From the NCBI GenBank assembly GCA_030432695.1, contig JAUILN010000002.1:806001-870000 (forward strand): a DNA stretch of 64,000 nucleotides. The letters run 5' to 3'. Origin of the DNA: a bacterium (lineage in GTDB: Bacteria > Planctomycetota > UBA1135 > UBA2386). The position numbers and the translations under genes were made by a program. The notes beneath the pieces are model-generated. The model was not told the DNA's origin. It was given only the letters and a program-made list of their open reading frames with translations, and did no database searches. Shown piece by piece: positions 36,765-44,852 of the stretch. Numbering within the stretch: the stretch's first letter is position 1; every line of letters starts with the position of its first letter.

Positions 36765-38183
36765 TCAGCGTGCCCGGATCTCGTCGCGAAGCCAGCGGCA
36801 GTCGCGCCAGGCGTACTGCGTCGCGCGATCGAGACCCTCCAGATGCGGCTCGATCAGCTCGACGGCGCGCTCGCTCTCGCCGAGCGCGTCGAGCACCAAT
36901 GCCCGCGCGTGGACCAGCCCGGGTAGCGGCCAGACGGCGAGCTCCTCGAAGTCGTCGGTCAGACCCTTCAGCTGCTCACGGTCGACGCGCTCGCGGAGCA
37001 GCTCGTCGCGGAGGCAGTCGACCACGAACGCGGCGCGCGCCAGCGGCAGCTTCGCGGCGCGCTCGGCGAAGCGGCGCATCGACTCGGCGGCGGCCTCGCG
37101 GTCGTCGAGTCCGCCGAGCAGCGCCCAGCAGCGCTCGCGCTCGAAGCCGCAGGCCGGCGGCACGCTCTCGCTGGCGAAGCCGAGCGCCAGTTCGGCCCAG
37201 CGCGCCAGCTTCGGGTCGTCGAGGGCGCGGGCGGTCGCGCTGAACTCGCGGGCGGCGCGCATGAGTTCGGCCGGGTAACCCTTCGACAGTTCGACCAGGC
37301 GCAGCGCGCTCTTGTTGGCGTCCTTGGAACGTCGACCGGCCACCGCGGCACGGAACGTCGCCCATTCCAAGGTGCGTAGCCGCGGATTCGCGGCCCGCAC
37401 CGCGTCGATGCGATCGAACGACTCGCCCAGGTGATTGACGAACTCGAGATCGTCGAACAACGAGCGGTGCACGAAGCGCGCGCACTCGAGCGGCGCCCCC
37501 TGCAGTGCCGCGAAGGCGTTGACCACGCAGGTACGCTCCTGCTCGGCCTGCTGCGGCACCGCGTTCATCCACAGGCGGTACTCGGCCATCCAGCTCGACG
37601 CCCGACCCGGCGCGTCGTCCCGCAGTCGCTCCATCATCGTCAGGTAGCGGGTGCGGCCACTGCTCTTGGTCGACTGCCGGAACATCAGCGTCTCGGCGAG
37701 CAGCCACTTCGAGTCGAGGGTCCCGGCCTGCAGCTCGCGCAGGCGCTCCGCGGCGAGCTCCGAGGTCGGATCGATCGGGCCGGTCCAGCGCACCACGTCG
37801 AGTTCGTCGACCAGGACCCAGCTGGGCGTCCGAACGTCGATCCAGGCGGTCAGCGGCACGTCGACCAGATCGCCGAGCACCACCGGCACGTCCCCCGGGA
37901 TGCCCCAGACGCGCAACCCACGCTCGACCACGTCGGGCTCGTGCTCGCACCACAGCGCCACGGGTGGCGACTGCTCGCTGACCCGGCGCAACGCGTCGAC
38001 CGCGTGGCCCAGCTCGATCTCGTCCACCACCACCAGGAACAGCCGGGCCTGTCCGGCCGCCGGCATCTCGCCCTGCTGCATCGCCGCCGCCTCCAGCGGG
38101 ATCTGCATGCCCCGGCCGAGATCGACGGACTGAGCGATCAGGGACGCGGAGACGCCCGCGACGATCAGGGCCTGGCGCAGCAT
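36765..38183 (-). CDS. Exported protein, possible thioredoxin-like N-terminal domain
   Basis: ATG 38183 gives 472 residues. Residues 1-18 (MLRQALIVAGVSASLIAQ) form a signal peptide. Residues 45-135 look like a thioredoxin fold without a CxxC pair (LFLVVVDEIELGHAVDALRR, WIDVRTPSWVLVDELDVVRW), with a WGIPGDVPVVLGD stretch. The remaining 330 residues are helical repeats of TPR or HAT type (RLLVELSKGYPAELMRAARE-like helices). No enzymatic residues identified. The downstream sigma factor gene starts after eight bases, so the two are one operon. This protein may act in an envelope signal that the sigma factor answers. Confidence 0.7.
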   Translation of the reverse strand: MLRQALIVAGVSASLIAQSVDLGRGMQIPLEAAAMQQGEMPAAGQARLFLVVVDEIELGHAVDALRRVSEQSPPVALWCEHEPDVVERGLRVWGIPGDVPVVLGDLVDVPLTAWIDVRTPSWVLVDELDVVRWTGPIDPTSELAAERLRELQAGTLDSKWLLAETLMFRQSTKSSGRTRYLTMMERLRDDAPGRASSWMAEYRLWMNAVPQQAEQERTCVVNAFAALQGAPLECARFVHRSLFDDLEFVNHLGESFDRIDAVRAANPRLRTLEWATFRAAVAGRRSKDANKSALRLVELSKGYPAELMRAAREFSATARALDDPKLARWAELALGFASESVPPACGFERERCWALLGGLDDREAAAESMRRFAERAAKLPLARAAFVVDCLRDELLRERVDREQLKGLTDDFEELAVWPLPGLVHARALVLDALGESERAVELIEPHLEGLDRATQYAWRDCRWLRDEIRAR

Positions 38184-38269
38184 CCCGCCAGGATGCGCAG
38201 CCGCTTCCCGGTCGACAAGGCGAGCCGACGCGGACAGATGCCCGACTGGCTGTCCGGGCAGGAGGGCGT

Positions 38270-38803
38270 TCAGGCGCCGATGCCGGTCAGCCGCTCGCGT
38301 CGCGAGGCCGCCAGGAAGCGGGCCAGCTCCTCCGCGTGGTCACGGAACGCGCCGCGCACGAACACCAGCTCGCGCTCGAGGCGCTCGACCTCGGCGTGGG
38401 CGAACTCGCAGCGGCTGCGGCCATCGGGCGCACCCACCTCGCCGTGCACGCAGCGCAGCCACTCACGGCGCATGATCTCCTCGAGGTCGATCTGCGCCGC
38501 CGCCAGCGCCGACTCGCGGCACAGCTCGTCGTCACGCAGCATGCGCAGACGGTCCAGGAGGCGCAGCATCCGCGAACGGCCCTCGTCGTCGAGGCAGCGG
38601 ATGTCCGCCGCCCGGAACGAACCGATGTCCAGGCCCAGACGGGTCAGCACCCGGTCCAGGACTTCCACGGGATCGAGACCGTCGAGTCGTTCGACGACCC
38701 CGTCACCTCTGCCGGCATACAACTCCATGAGCGCCCTTGTCCGGGCCACGATCAACTCCGGCGGCAGGCGACCGTGAAGATCTTCATCACGAACGGTCCT
38801 CAT
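38270..38803 (-). CDS. Hypothetical helical protein
   Basis: ATG 38803 opens 177 codons of a soluble, strongly charged, almost wholly helical protein. It has no signal peptide. Several Cys (RCLDDEG, DELCRESA, RCVHGE, RCEFAH) are spread over the chain without a metal-binding spacing I recognise. Two long Glu/Arg-rich helices (ESALAAAQIDLEEIMRREW and HAEVERLERELVFVRGAF) could make a coiled coil. It lies 79 bases after the HEAT repeat gene on the left side of transcription (38883) and 86 bases before the next one, so co-transcription is possible. Function unknown. Confidence 0.6.
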   Translation of the reverse strand: MRTVRDEDLHGRLPPELIVARTRALMELYAGRGDGVVERLDGLDPVEVLDRVLTRLGLDIGSFRAADIRCLDDEGRSRMLRLLDRLRMLRDDELCRESALAAAQIDLEEIMRREWLRCVHGEVGAPDGRSRCEFAHAEVERLERELVFVRGAFRDHAEELARFLAASRRERLTGIGA

Positions 38804-38882
38804 CGTCCGTTCCTTCGGCAGTCGGGGCGTGTCAACTTGAGCCGAGGTGGTCCTCCGGTCAGGGATCGCCGATCGGCGCGGA

Positions 38883-40925
38883 TCAGAGGATGTCGAGCAC
38901 GCCGCTGGCCTGGTTGGTCAGGGTCGGCACCGAGGCGCGGTAGTTGACCTGGCGGCCGATGCGGGTCACCCACGGCAACGGGTCCTTGTCGGCCACGCCA
39001 CCGAGCGCGACCACCGCGAAGGCCCGCGAGATCGCCGGGCGCGCTTCGTCCTCGATCAGCTCGACCAGGGTGTTCACGCTGCGGCGGTCGCCGATCTGGC
39101 CGATCGCGAAGGCCAGCGATCCCGACACGGCGAGGTTGTTGCCGGAGCGCGACAGCTCGTCGACCAGCAGCACCGCGGCGGTCTTGTCGCCGAGCCGACC
39201 GAGCGCGACCGCCGACTGCAGCTGCAGCACCGGGCGACGCGCCGAGGTGCGCACGATCTCGCGGATCACGTCGAGCGAGCCGCGGTCGTCCATCAGGCCG
39301 AGGCCGATGCACAGGTAGCCGGCGAACTCGTCCTGCGCGCGGTGGTCGGCCAGCAGCTCGCGGAGTTCGGGAGCGATTTCACGGGTTCCGGCGAGACCGC
39401 CCGCCACCGCGAAGGCACCGAGCGCTTCCGGATTGCGGACGTCGGTGAGTGCCGCCCGCAAGCCCTCGGCGACCGCGGGATCCGGCTGCGCCCCGGCACC
39501 GACGCGCTGCATCCGCCGGTGTTCGAGGACTCCCAGGGCCAGGGCAGCCCAGGGCCGCTCCAACGACTTCTTGCCTTCGCGCAACACCTTCAGGAGCAGG
39601 TCGCGATTGAGTTCACCGCCGATCTCGCCGAGCGCGGTCAGCGAGAACCAGCAGGTCTGCTGGTCGCGCGCCTTCCCGGCCGTCTCGAACAGGAGCTCCG
39701 AGATCCACGCATCGGCAGCACCTTTCTCGTGCGGCATCGACAGCCGGCCGAGTGCCAGCGCCGCGGACTCCGCCAGCACCGGCGAACGCTGCGATTCGCG
39801 CTGTTCGATTGCCTTCTGCAGTTCCACGGCAAAGGTGCGCGCCCACTTCTCGCGCTGGTCGGCGGCATCGCTCGGCTGCAGGAGTGCGGCGACCGACGGC
39901 GGCACGTGCGACTGCACCAGCTGGTGGCCGGCACCGCGGTCCTCGGCCCAGAGATCGCCGAGATGCGCGAGCGCCGCATTCAGCACCTCCCCGCCACGGT
40001 CTCCGGCATTCTCCGGCTGTAGCATGCCGAGCGCGGTGATCGCCGCGACCGGCAGGTCGAAGCCGACCAGCTCGCGGTCCTTGGCAACCGCGGCGAGCGC
40101 GTCCATCGCGATCCGCTTGATCGCCGCCGAGTCGCTCGGCCCGGCGACCAACCCGATCCCGTAAGCCGCGAAGGAACGTGTGCGGATGTCGACCCGGCTG
40201 CCGTCGACCAGCTTGCGGCCGCGGGCGTCGTCGGCGAGCAGCGAGATCAGGTCCGGCAACACCGCGGTGCGCTGCGAGATCCCCATCGCCAGGGCGGCGG
40301 TCTCGCGGATCTCCTGGTCGTGACTGGTCAGCCGCAGGCGCAGGGCCGGAATCAGCTCGAGGTGCGGCGCGTCCATGCCGATCTTGGCGAGCGCCACGAG
40401 GCACGACGAGGTGATGTCGCGCTGGTCGACGGTCTCCAGCGTGTGGTGGAGCACCGGCAGGATCTGGCCGAGGATCTGGTTCCGTGACGGCCTGAGGGTC
40501 ATCTCCCGATCGCCGCGTCCGCCCAGGAAGTACTCGTCGGATCGCTGCACGACCCCGGTGTCGTAGACGCGCTGCCGGAGGCCGAGGTAGGGGTCCTTGC
40601 GGTTCTCCCACCAATAGAGCCAGCGGGTCTGATCCTCGCCGATGATCGTCCCCGCGGGGCCGCTACGGACCGCACCGCCGGCTCCGGCGCCGCCCCCCGG
40701 CTGGTTGCTGGTTCCCGACGACCCCGAGGATCCACTCGAGCCGCTACCGCTCCCGGCGCTCGGCGCGCTGGGCCCCGAAGGTGAGGTCCCGCCAGTCGAC
40801 CCCGAACCGCTCCCAGCGCTGGGGTTGGCGTCACCAGGCGCGCGGTACTGGCCGCCGTGGGCCTGGAGCGGCGCGCCCAGGGGCACAGCGAGCAGAAGCA
40901 GGAAGGCGAGATCTCGACCGGTCAT
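38883..40925 (-). CDS. Exported HEAT-repeat protein with Gly/Ser-rich linker
   Basis: ATG 40925 gives 680 residues; the frame is open to 41075 but the signal peptide (LAFLLLLAVPLGAPLQAHG) decides the start. Residues 28-90 are a low-complexity Gly/Ser/Pro linker (SAGSGSGSTGG, SGSSGSSGSSG). From about residue 120 there are HEAT-like repeats through to the C-terminus: ITSSCLVALAKIGMDAPHLE, IRETAALAMGISQRTAVLPD, LQSAVALGRLGDKTAAVLLV, VSGSLAFAIGQIGDRRSVNT and others. HEAT arrays bind proteins; the linker suggests a tether to the outer face of the envelope. It is divergent from the pseudopilin gene, which has its own glycine-rich insert. Confidence 0.82.
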   Translation of the reverse strand: MTGRDLAFLLLLAVPLGAPLQAHGGQYRAPGDANPSAGSGSGSTGGTSPSGPSAPSAGSGSGSSGSSGSSGTSNQPGGGAGAGGAVRSGPAGTIIGEDQTRWLYWWENRKDPYLGLRQRVYDTGVVQRSDEYFLGGRGDREMTLRPSRNQILGQILPVLHHTLETVDQRDITSSCLVALAKIGMDAPHLELIPALRLRLTSHDQEIRETAALAMGISQRTAVLPDLISLLADDARGRKLVDGSRVDIRTRSFAAYGIGLVAGPSDSAAIKRIAMDALAAVAKDRELVGFDLPVAAITALGMLQPENAGDRGGEVLNAALAHLGDLWAEDRGAGHQLVQSHVPPSVAALLQPSDAADQREKWARTFAVELQKAIEQRESQRSPVLAESAALALGRLSMPHEKGAADAWISELLFETAGKARDQQTCWFSLTALGEIGGELNRDLLLKVLREGKKSLERPWAALALGVLEHRRMQRVGAGAQPDPAVAEGLRAALTDVRNPEALGAFAVAGGLAGTREIAPELRELLADHRAQDEFAGYLCIGLGLMDDRGSLDVIREIVRTSARRPVLQLQSAVALGRLGDKTAAVLLVDELSRSGNNLAVSGSLAFAIGQIGDRRSVNTLVELIEDEARPAISRAFAVVALGGVADKDPLPWVTRIGRQVNYRASVPTLTNQASGVLDIL

Positions 40926-41098
40926 GGCACTCTCCGAGTCAAAGGGTGTACCCCCGCTTGCATCGACATCCACGCCACGCCGCCGCGACGCTACGTTCCG
41001 GCCTCGAAACGTCATGCCGGAGCGCAGGCCTGGGAACCGGACCTGACCTACAGGATTCCCCTTATCTCGACCCAACTGCTTTTCCGATCACAGGGCTG

Positions 41099-41926
41099 GT
41101 GAAGTGCCTCTTCCCCAGATCCTCCCGAACTGAAGACCATGGCTTCACCTTGATCGAGATGCTCGTGGTGGTCGCGCTGCTGACGATCATCACCTCGATC
41201 GCTCTGCCCCTGTATCGCGGGGCGCTCGGCACGGCGCGGGTCACCAAGGCCAAGCAGGAGCTGCGCAACCTCTCGACCGAGATCGACCTGTTCCGGGTCC
41301 AGAACTCGCGGCTGCCGATCTGCCTGCAGGAGATCGGTCGGGAGGGTCGACTCGATCCCTGGGGCCAGCCGTACTGCTACCTGAACTTCGCGACCGGCAC
41401 CGGCGACGGCCTCGACTGGGCGGTCGACCTCGGGCTCGTGGATCCCGAAGCAGTGGCCGACCCGCCCGACGACCCCGAACCCAGCGGCGGTGGTGGCGGA
41501 CTCCTGGGCGGTGGGGGACTGCTCGGCGGAGGCGGACTGCTCGGCGGCGGCGGCGGAGGCGGAGGAGGGAGCGGTGGAGGCGGCGTCCTCGGCGACGCCG
41601 GTGGATCGCTCATGGACCTGCTGCGGGGCGCCTACGACGCGGTCGACCCGGACTCGAGTACCGGCACCGCGCTGCAGCGCGTCCTGGCGCCCCTTCGGCT
41701 CCTCGACCCGGCTGCGGCAGAGGAGCTGGGCGAGTTCCAGATCGTCTCGGACGTGAACACCACGAAGCGCCGCGACTCCTACCTGTTCCCCCTGAACAGC
41801 GACTACGACCTGTTCAGCATCGGTCCCAACCGCGCCACCGCCGCCTCGCTCGGCGCGCGGGAGAGCCGCGACGACGTGATCCGGGCCAACGACGGCGGCT
41901 ACTTCGGGACGGTCGAGGACTACTGA
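41099..41926 (+). CDS. Type II secretion pseudopilin (GspG-like) with glycine-rich insert
   Basis: I take GTG 41099, giving 275 residues. The prepilin peptidase site and N-methylated helix are clear: HGFTLIEMLVVVALLTIITS, preceded by a short positively charged leader, which fixes the start. The next part (TKAKQELRNLSTEIDLFRVQ, LPICLQEIGREGRLDPWGQPY) matches GspG, the major pseudopilin. The family is normally about 140 residues. Here about 130 residues are added inside the C-terminal part, including a run of GGGGLL repeats followed by oligo-glycine at residues about 130-160. The end (RRDSYLFPLNSDYDLFSIGP) is again GspG-like with its calcium-site region. Function in secretion or surface appendages is likely. 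Confidence 0.85.
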   Translation: MKCLFPRSSRTEDHGFTLIEMLVVVALLTIITSIALPLYRGALGTARVTKAKQELRNLSTEIDLFRVQNSRLPICLQEIGREGRLDPWGQPYCYLNFATGTGDGLDWAVDLGLVDPEAVADPPDDPEPSGGGGGLLGGGGLLGGGGLLGGGGGGGGGSGGGGVLGDAGGSLMDLLRGAYDAVDPDSSTGTALQRVLAPLRLLDPAAAEELGEFQIVSDVNTTKRRDSYLFPLNSDYDLFSIGPNRATAASLGARESRDDVIRANDGGYFGTVEDY

Positions 41927-41997
41927 TCCGCCTCGTCGGCGCAGACCTGCTCGCACTGGACGCGGCAGGCAGCTCCCGGTCCCATGCGTCGACGCCG

Positions 41998-43023
41998 ATG
42001 ACCGATCAGCCACCGCAACGCCGGGTCTCGAAGCTCCGCCGCCGGCTCCTGCTGGCCGCGCTGCTGCTCGGCATCGGGGTGGTGGTGCCCTGCGTGCTGC
42101 TGGAGATCGGCCTGCGGATCCTCGATCCGGTGCACACCGGCGAGCTGCTGGAACGGGAGCGCTTCGCAGCAGACGTGCTGACCCGCGATCCGGCGGATGG
42201 CTCGCTGGCATTGAAGCCGGGCAGCGAAGGCGTCTTGTTCGGCCACCGCCACCAGACCGGCGAGCACGGCTTCCGCGGCGCGCCGTTCCCGTCGGTGAAG
42301 GCACCCGACACCTTCCGGGTTCTCGTCGTCGGTGACTCGGTCGCGTACGGCTGGGGCGTCGCCGAAGACGAGGCCTTCCCCGCGGTCGCCGAGAAGCTCC
42401 TCAACCAAGGCGCGCATCCCGGACTGGCGGGCCGGCCCAAGGTCGAGGTGCTGACCGCCGCGTGTCCTGGCTGGGGCGCGCCCAACTACCTGAAGTTCCT
42501 CGCGAGCCAGGAGCTGGCGCCGGACTGCGTGGTGGTCACGTTGATCAACAACGATCTCACCGACGTGCTCGAGGCGCTCGAACCCGACCTGCCACCGCCG
42601 CCGTCGACCGGACCGCCGGCATGGCTGCACTGGTCCTACCTCGCGCACGCCATCGACCGCGGGCTCGCGGTCGCCACCGCGCGCCGGGAGAAGTCCGACT
42701 TCTTCGCCGAGATCGCGAAGCTCGACGAGACCGGTCGCGCGCAGGCCTTCCTCTGCACGGTGTTCGGCGACATGAAGAAGGCCGTGGGCGAGGCACCGCT
42801 GTGCGTGATGGACACGGTCGCCAATGGCGAGCAACGCCTCGAGCGCTTCGCCGGGTGCCTGCCGGCGCAGGGCATCGAGCGTTTCGAGTTCTGGCTCGAA
42901 CCCGATCCCGAGTCGCCGCGCGCCTGGTTCGTCGGCGCCACCGACGACCACCCGAACGCGGCCGGGCACCGACGGATGGCCGAGCGCCTGGTGGAATGGC
43001 TGCGCGCGCGGTTCGACGATTGA
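41998..43023 (+). CDS. Membrane-anchored SGNH/GDSL-family hydrolase
   Basis: ATG 41998 gives 341 residues. A basic N-terminus and one membrane helix (LLLAALLLGIGVVVPCVLLEI, residues about 17-38) anchor it. The SGNH domain has the block I nucleophile in VVGDSVAYGWGV, block III Asn in LINNDLTDV and block V in TDDHPNAAGHRR with the Asp-x-x-His pair. Gly of block II is likely in GWGAPNYLKF. Such proteins act as O-acyl esterases or acyl transferases for envelope polysaccharides. It starts 71 bases after the pseudopilin gene. The glycosyltransferase gene follows after 31 bases, so the two may serve glycan modification together. Confidence 0.82.
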   Translation: MTDQPPQRRVSKLRRRLLLAALLLGIGVVVPCVLLEIGLRILDPVHTGELLERERFAADVLTRDPADGSLALKPGSEGVLFGHRHQTGEHGFRGAPFPSVKAPDTFRVLVVGDSVAYGWGVAEDEAFPAVAEKLLNQGAHPGLAGRPKVEVLTAACPGWGAPNYLKFLASQELAPDCVVVTLINNDLTDVLEALEPDLPPPPSTGPPAWLHWSYLAHAIDRGLAVATARREKSDFFAEIAKLDETGRAQAFLCTVFGDMKKAVGEAPLCVMDTVANGEQRLERFAGCLPAQGIERFEFWLEPDPESPRAWFVGATDDHPNAAGHRRMAERLVEWLRARFDD

Positions 43024-43054
43024 GCGCTCCATCCGACCTCCTGGTGGCTACCCG

Positions 43055-44752
43055 GTGAAAGCCCCCGAGATCCCCGACTCCCGCTTCGGCCTGGCCTGCG
43101 GCCTGGCCCTCCTCGCCGTGGCGGTCGCCGGGACCGCGGGACTCGGTGGCTTCGTCCTGCTCGACGTCGACGAGCCGAAGTTCGTCGCGGCGTCGCGCGA
43201 GATGGCGCGTGGCGGCGACGCGATCGTTCCGCACTTCAATGGCGAGGAACGGTTCGACAAGCCGATCCTGATCTACTGGCTGCAGGCGCTGGCGATGCGG
43301 CTGTTCGGGATCGGCGAGTTCGCGGCGCGCCTTCCCTCGATGCTGTCGGTCGCGGGTTCGGTGCCGCTGGTCGCGGGCATCGGGCGAATGCTCGGACTGC
43401 GCGCCACCTGGGCGATGTTGGCCGGACTCGCGGTGGGGACGTCGGGAGTCGCGCAGGTCCTGGCGCGCGGCGCGACCGCCGATGCGTTGTTGCTGTTCGT
43501 CACGTCGCTCCTGGCCTGGCTGCAGGTCCGGGTGTTCGTCGGCAGCCGCACGCGGCGCGTCGGACTCGCCGAGCACCTCGCGGTCTGGTCGGTCGGCGGG
43601 CTCGCGTTCCTGGTGAAGGGACCGCCCGCGCTGGTCGCGCCGCTGGCGCTCGCCTGCGGACTCGTCGCCGCCGGCTACCGGCCGAAGGTGTGGCGAATGG
43701 CGCTCGGTCTGGCGGCCGCGGCGGCGGTCGTGCTGGCCTGGGGGATTCCGGCGCTGGTCCGCAGCGAAGGCCGCTTCTGGGAGGTCGGCATCCTCCACCA
43801 CGTGGTCGACCGCAGCCTCGAGCCCTTCGAGGGCCATGGCGGCTACGCGCCGTGGTGGTACCTGTTCTACGTCGTGGCGATCCCGGTCGGGCTGCTGCCG
43901 TGGTCGGCCTTCCTGTGGAAGCTCCGCGACGTGCGGCGTGCGGAGTTGTTCGACGCCCTGCCGGGGAGTGGCCGCGTGCTGCTCTGGTGGGCCGGCGGAG
44001 TGTTCGCGGTGTTCACGATCGCCACCAGCAAGCTCGCCCACTACCCGCTGCCCGGCTACGCGCCGTGGGCAGTGCTGATCCTGCTCGTGGTACAGCACTC
44101 CTCCGCGGGGGAGGGACGGACCCGAGCGGACCGATGGGTAGGTGGCACCCTCGCGCTCGTCGGCGTGGTGACTGCCACGGCCTGCGTCGCGGTGTTCCCC
44201 GGCTTCGGCCTCGACCTACCGCCGACCGCGGTACTGACCTCCGTGGTCTTCGCACTCGGACTCGGCCTGGCCGGTCGACAGGCCTTCCTGGGACGGACCA
44301 CCGTGGCCGCCTGGTCGACGGCGGTGACGAGCACGGTGGGCTTCGGCCTGCTCACGACCCTGGTGGTGGTGCCGTTCTTCCACCACGGGCTCGCGGCCGA
44401 GGTTCGGCGCGCGGCGGCGGAGCACCTTCCGCCAGGTATGCGCGTGGTGACGTTCGAGCTGCCGATGCCGAGTCTCACCTACTACCTGGACCGCAGGATC
44501 GAGAAGGCCTGGGAGCTCGCTCCGACCAAGGATCCGGTCGCCGGCGCGCTGCAGGCACTGGAGGAGCCGGACACCGTGCTCCTGGCCCGGGCCGACCGGC
44601 TGGACCGGTTGCTCGACCGCGTCCACGGCCTTCCCGCGGACCGCGCCGCGCAGCTGCGCGCGCGTCTGACACACCCCGAAGCCACCCTCCGCGGCTTCCT
44701 GCCGTCGAAGGGCAAGGTGCTCGAAGTCGCGGTGATCCGGGGCGTTCGGTAG
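43055..44752 (+). CDS. ArnT-like membrane glycosyltransferase (GT-C fold)
   Basis: GTG 43055 gives 565 residues. About 11-12 membrane helices are seen. The catalytic loop after the first helix contains the family's acidic pair and REM motif: LLDVDEPKFVAASREM, then FDKPILIYWLQALAMRLFG and RLPSML, as in ArnT and related GT83/GT39 enzymes that use polyprenyl-phosphate sugars. They transfer sugars to lipids or proteins on the outer leaflet. The C-terminal 150 residues are soluble, with Leu-rich helices. No strong ribosome binding site was found, and the start is chosen from the position of the first membrane helix. Likely co-transcribed with the SGNH hydrolase. Confidence 0.85.
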   Translation: MKAPEIPDSRFGLACGLALLAVAVAGTAGLGGFVLLDVDEPKFVAASREMARGGDAIVPHFNGEERFDKPILIYWLQALAMRLFGIGEFAARLPSMLSVAGSVPLVAGIGRMLGLRATWAMLAGLAVGTSGVAQVLARGATADALLLFVTSLLAWLQVRVFVGSRTRRVGLAEHLAVWSVGGLAFLVKGPPALVAPLALACGLVAAGYRPKVWRMALGLAAAAAVVLAWGIPALVRSEGRFWEVGILHHVVDRSLEPFEGHGGYAPWWYLFYVVAIPVGLLPWSAFLWKLRDVRRAELFDALPGSGRVLLWWAGGVFAVFTIATSKLAHYPLPGYAPWAVLILLVVQHSSAGEGRTRADRWVGGTLALVGVVTATACVAVFPGFGLDLPPTAVLTSVVFALGLGLAGRQAFLGRTTVAAWSTAVTSTVGFGLLTTLVVVPFFHHGLAAEVRRAAAEHLPPGMRVVTFELPMPSLTYYLDRRIEKAWELAPTKDPVAGALQALEEPDTVLLARADRLDRLLDRVHGLPADRAAQLRARLTHPEATLRGFLPSKGKVLEVAVIRGVR

Positions 44753-44852
44753 CAGGCCCGGGCCCCCGGCCGGAAAACCCGCGATTCCACTGTTCGGTCG
44801 CGCCGCGCACGGGACGGGGAGCTTCGTCCAACGAATCACGAGGCTTCCTCCG

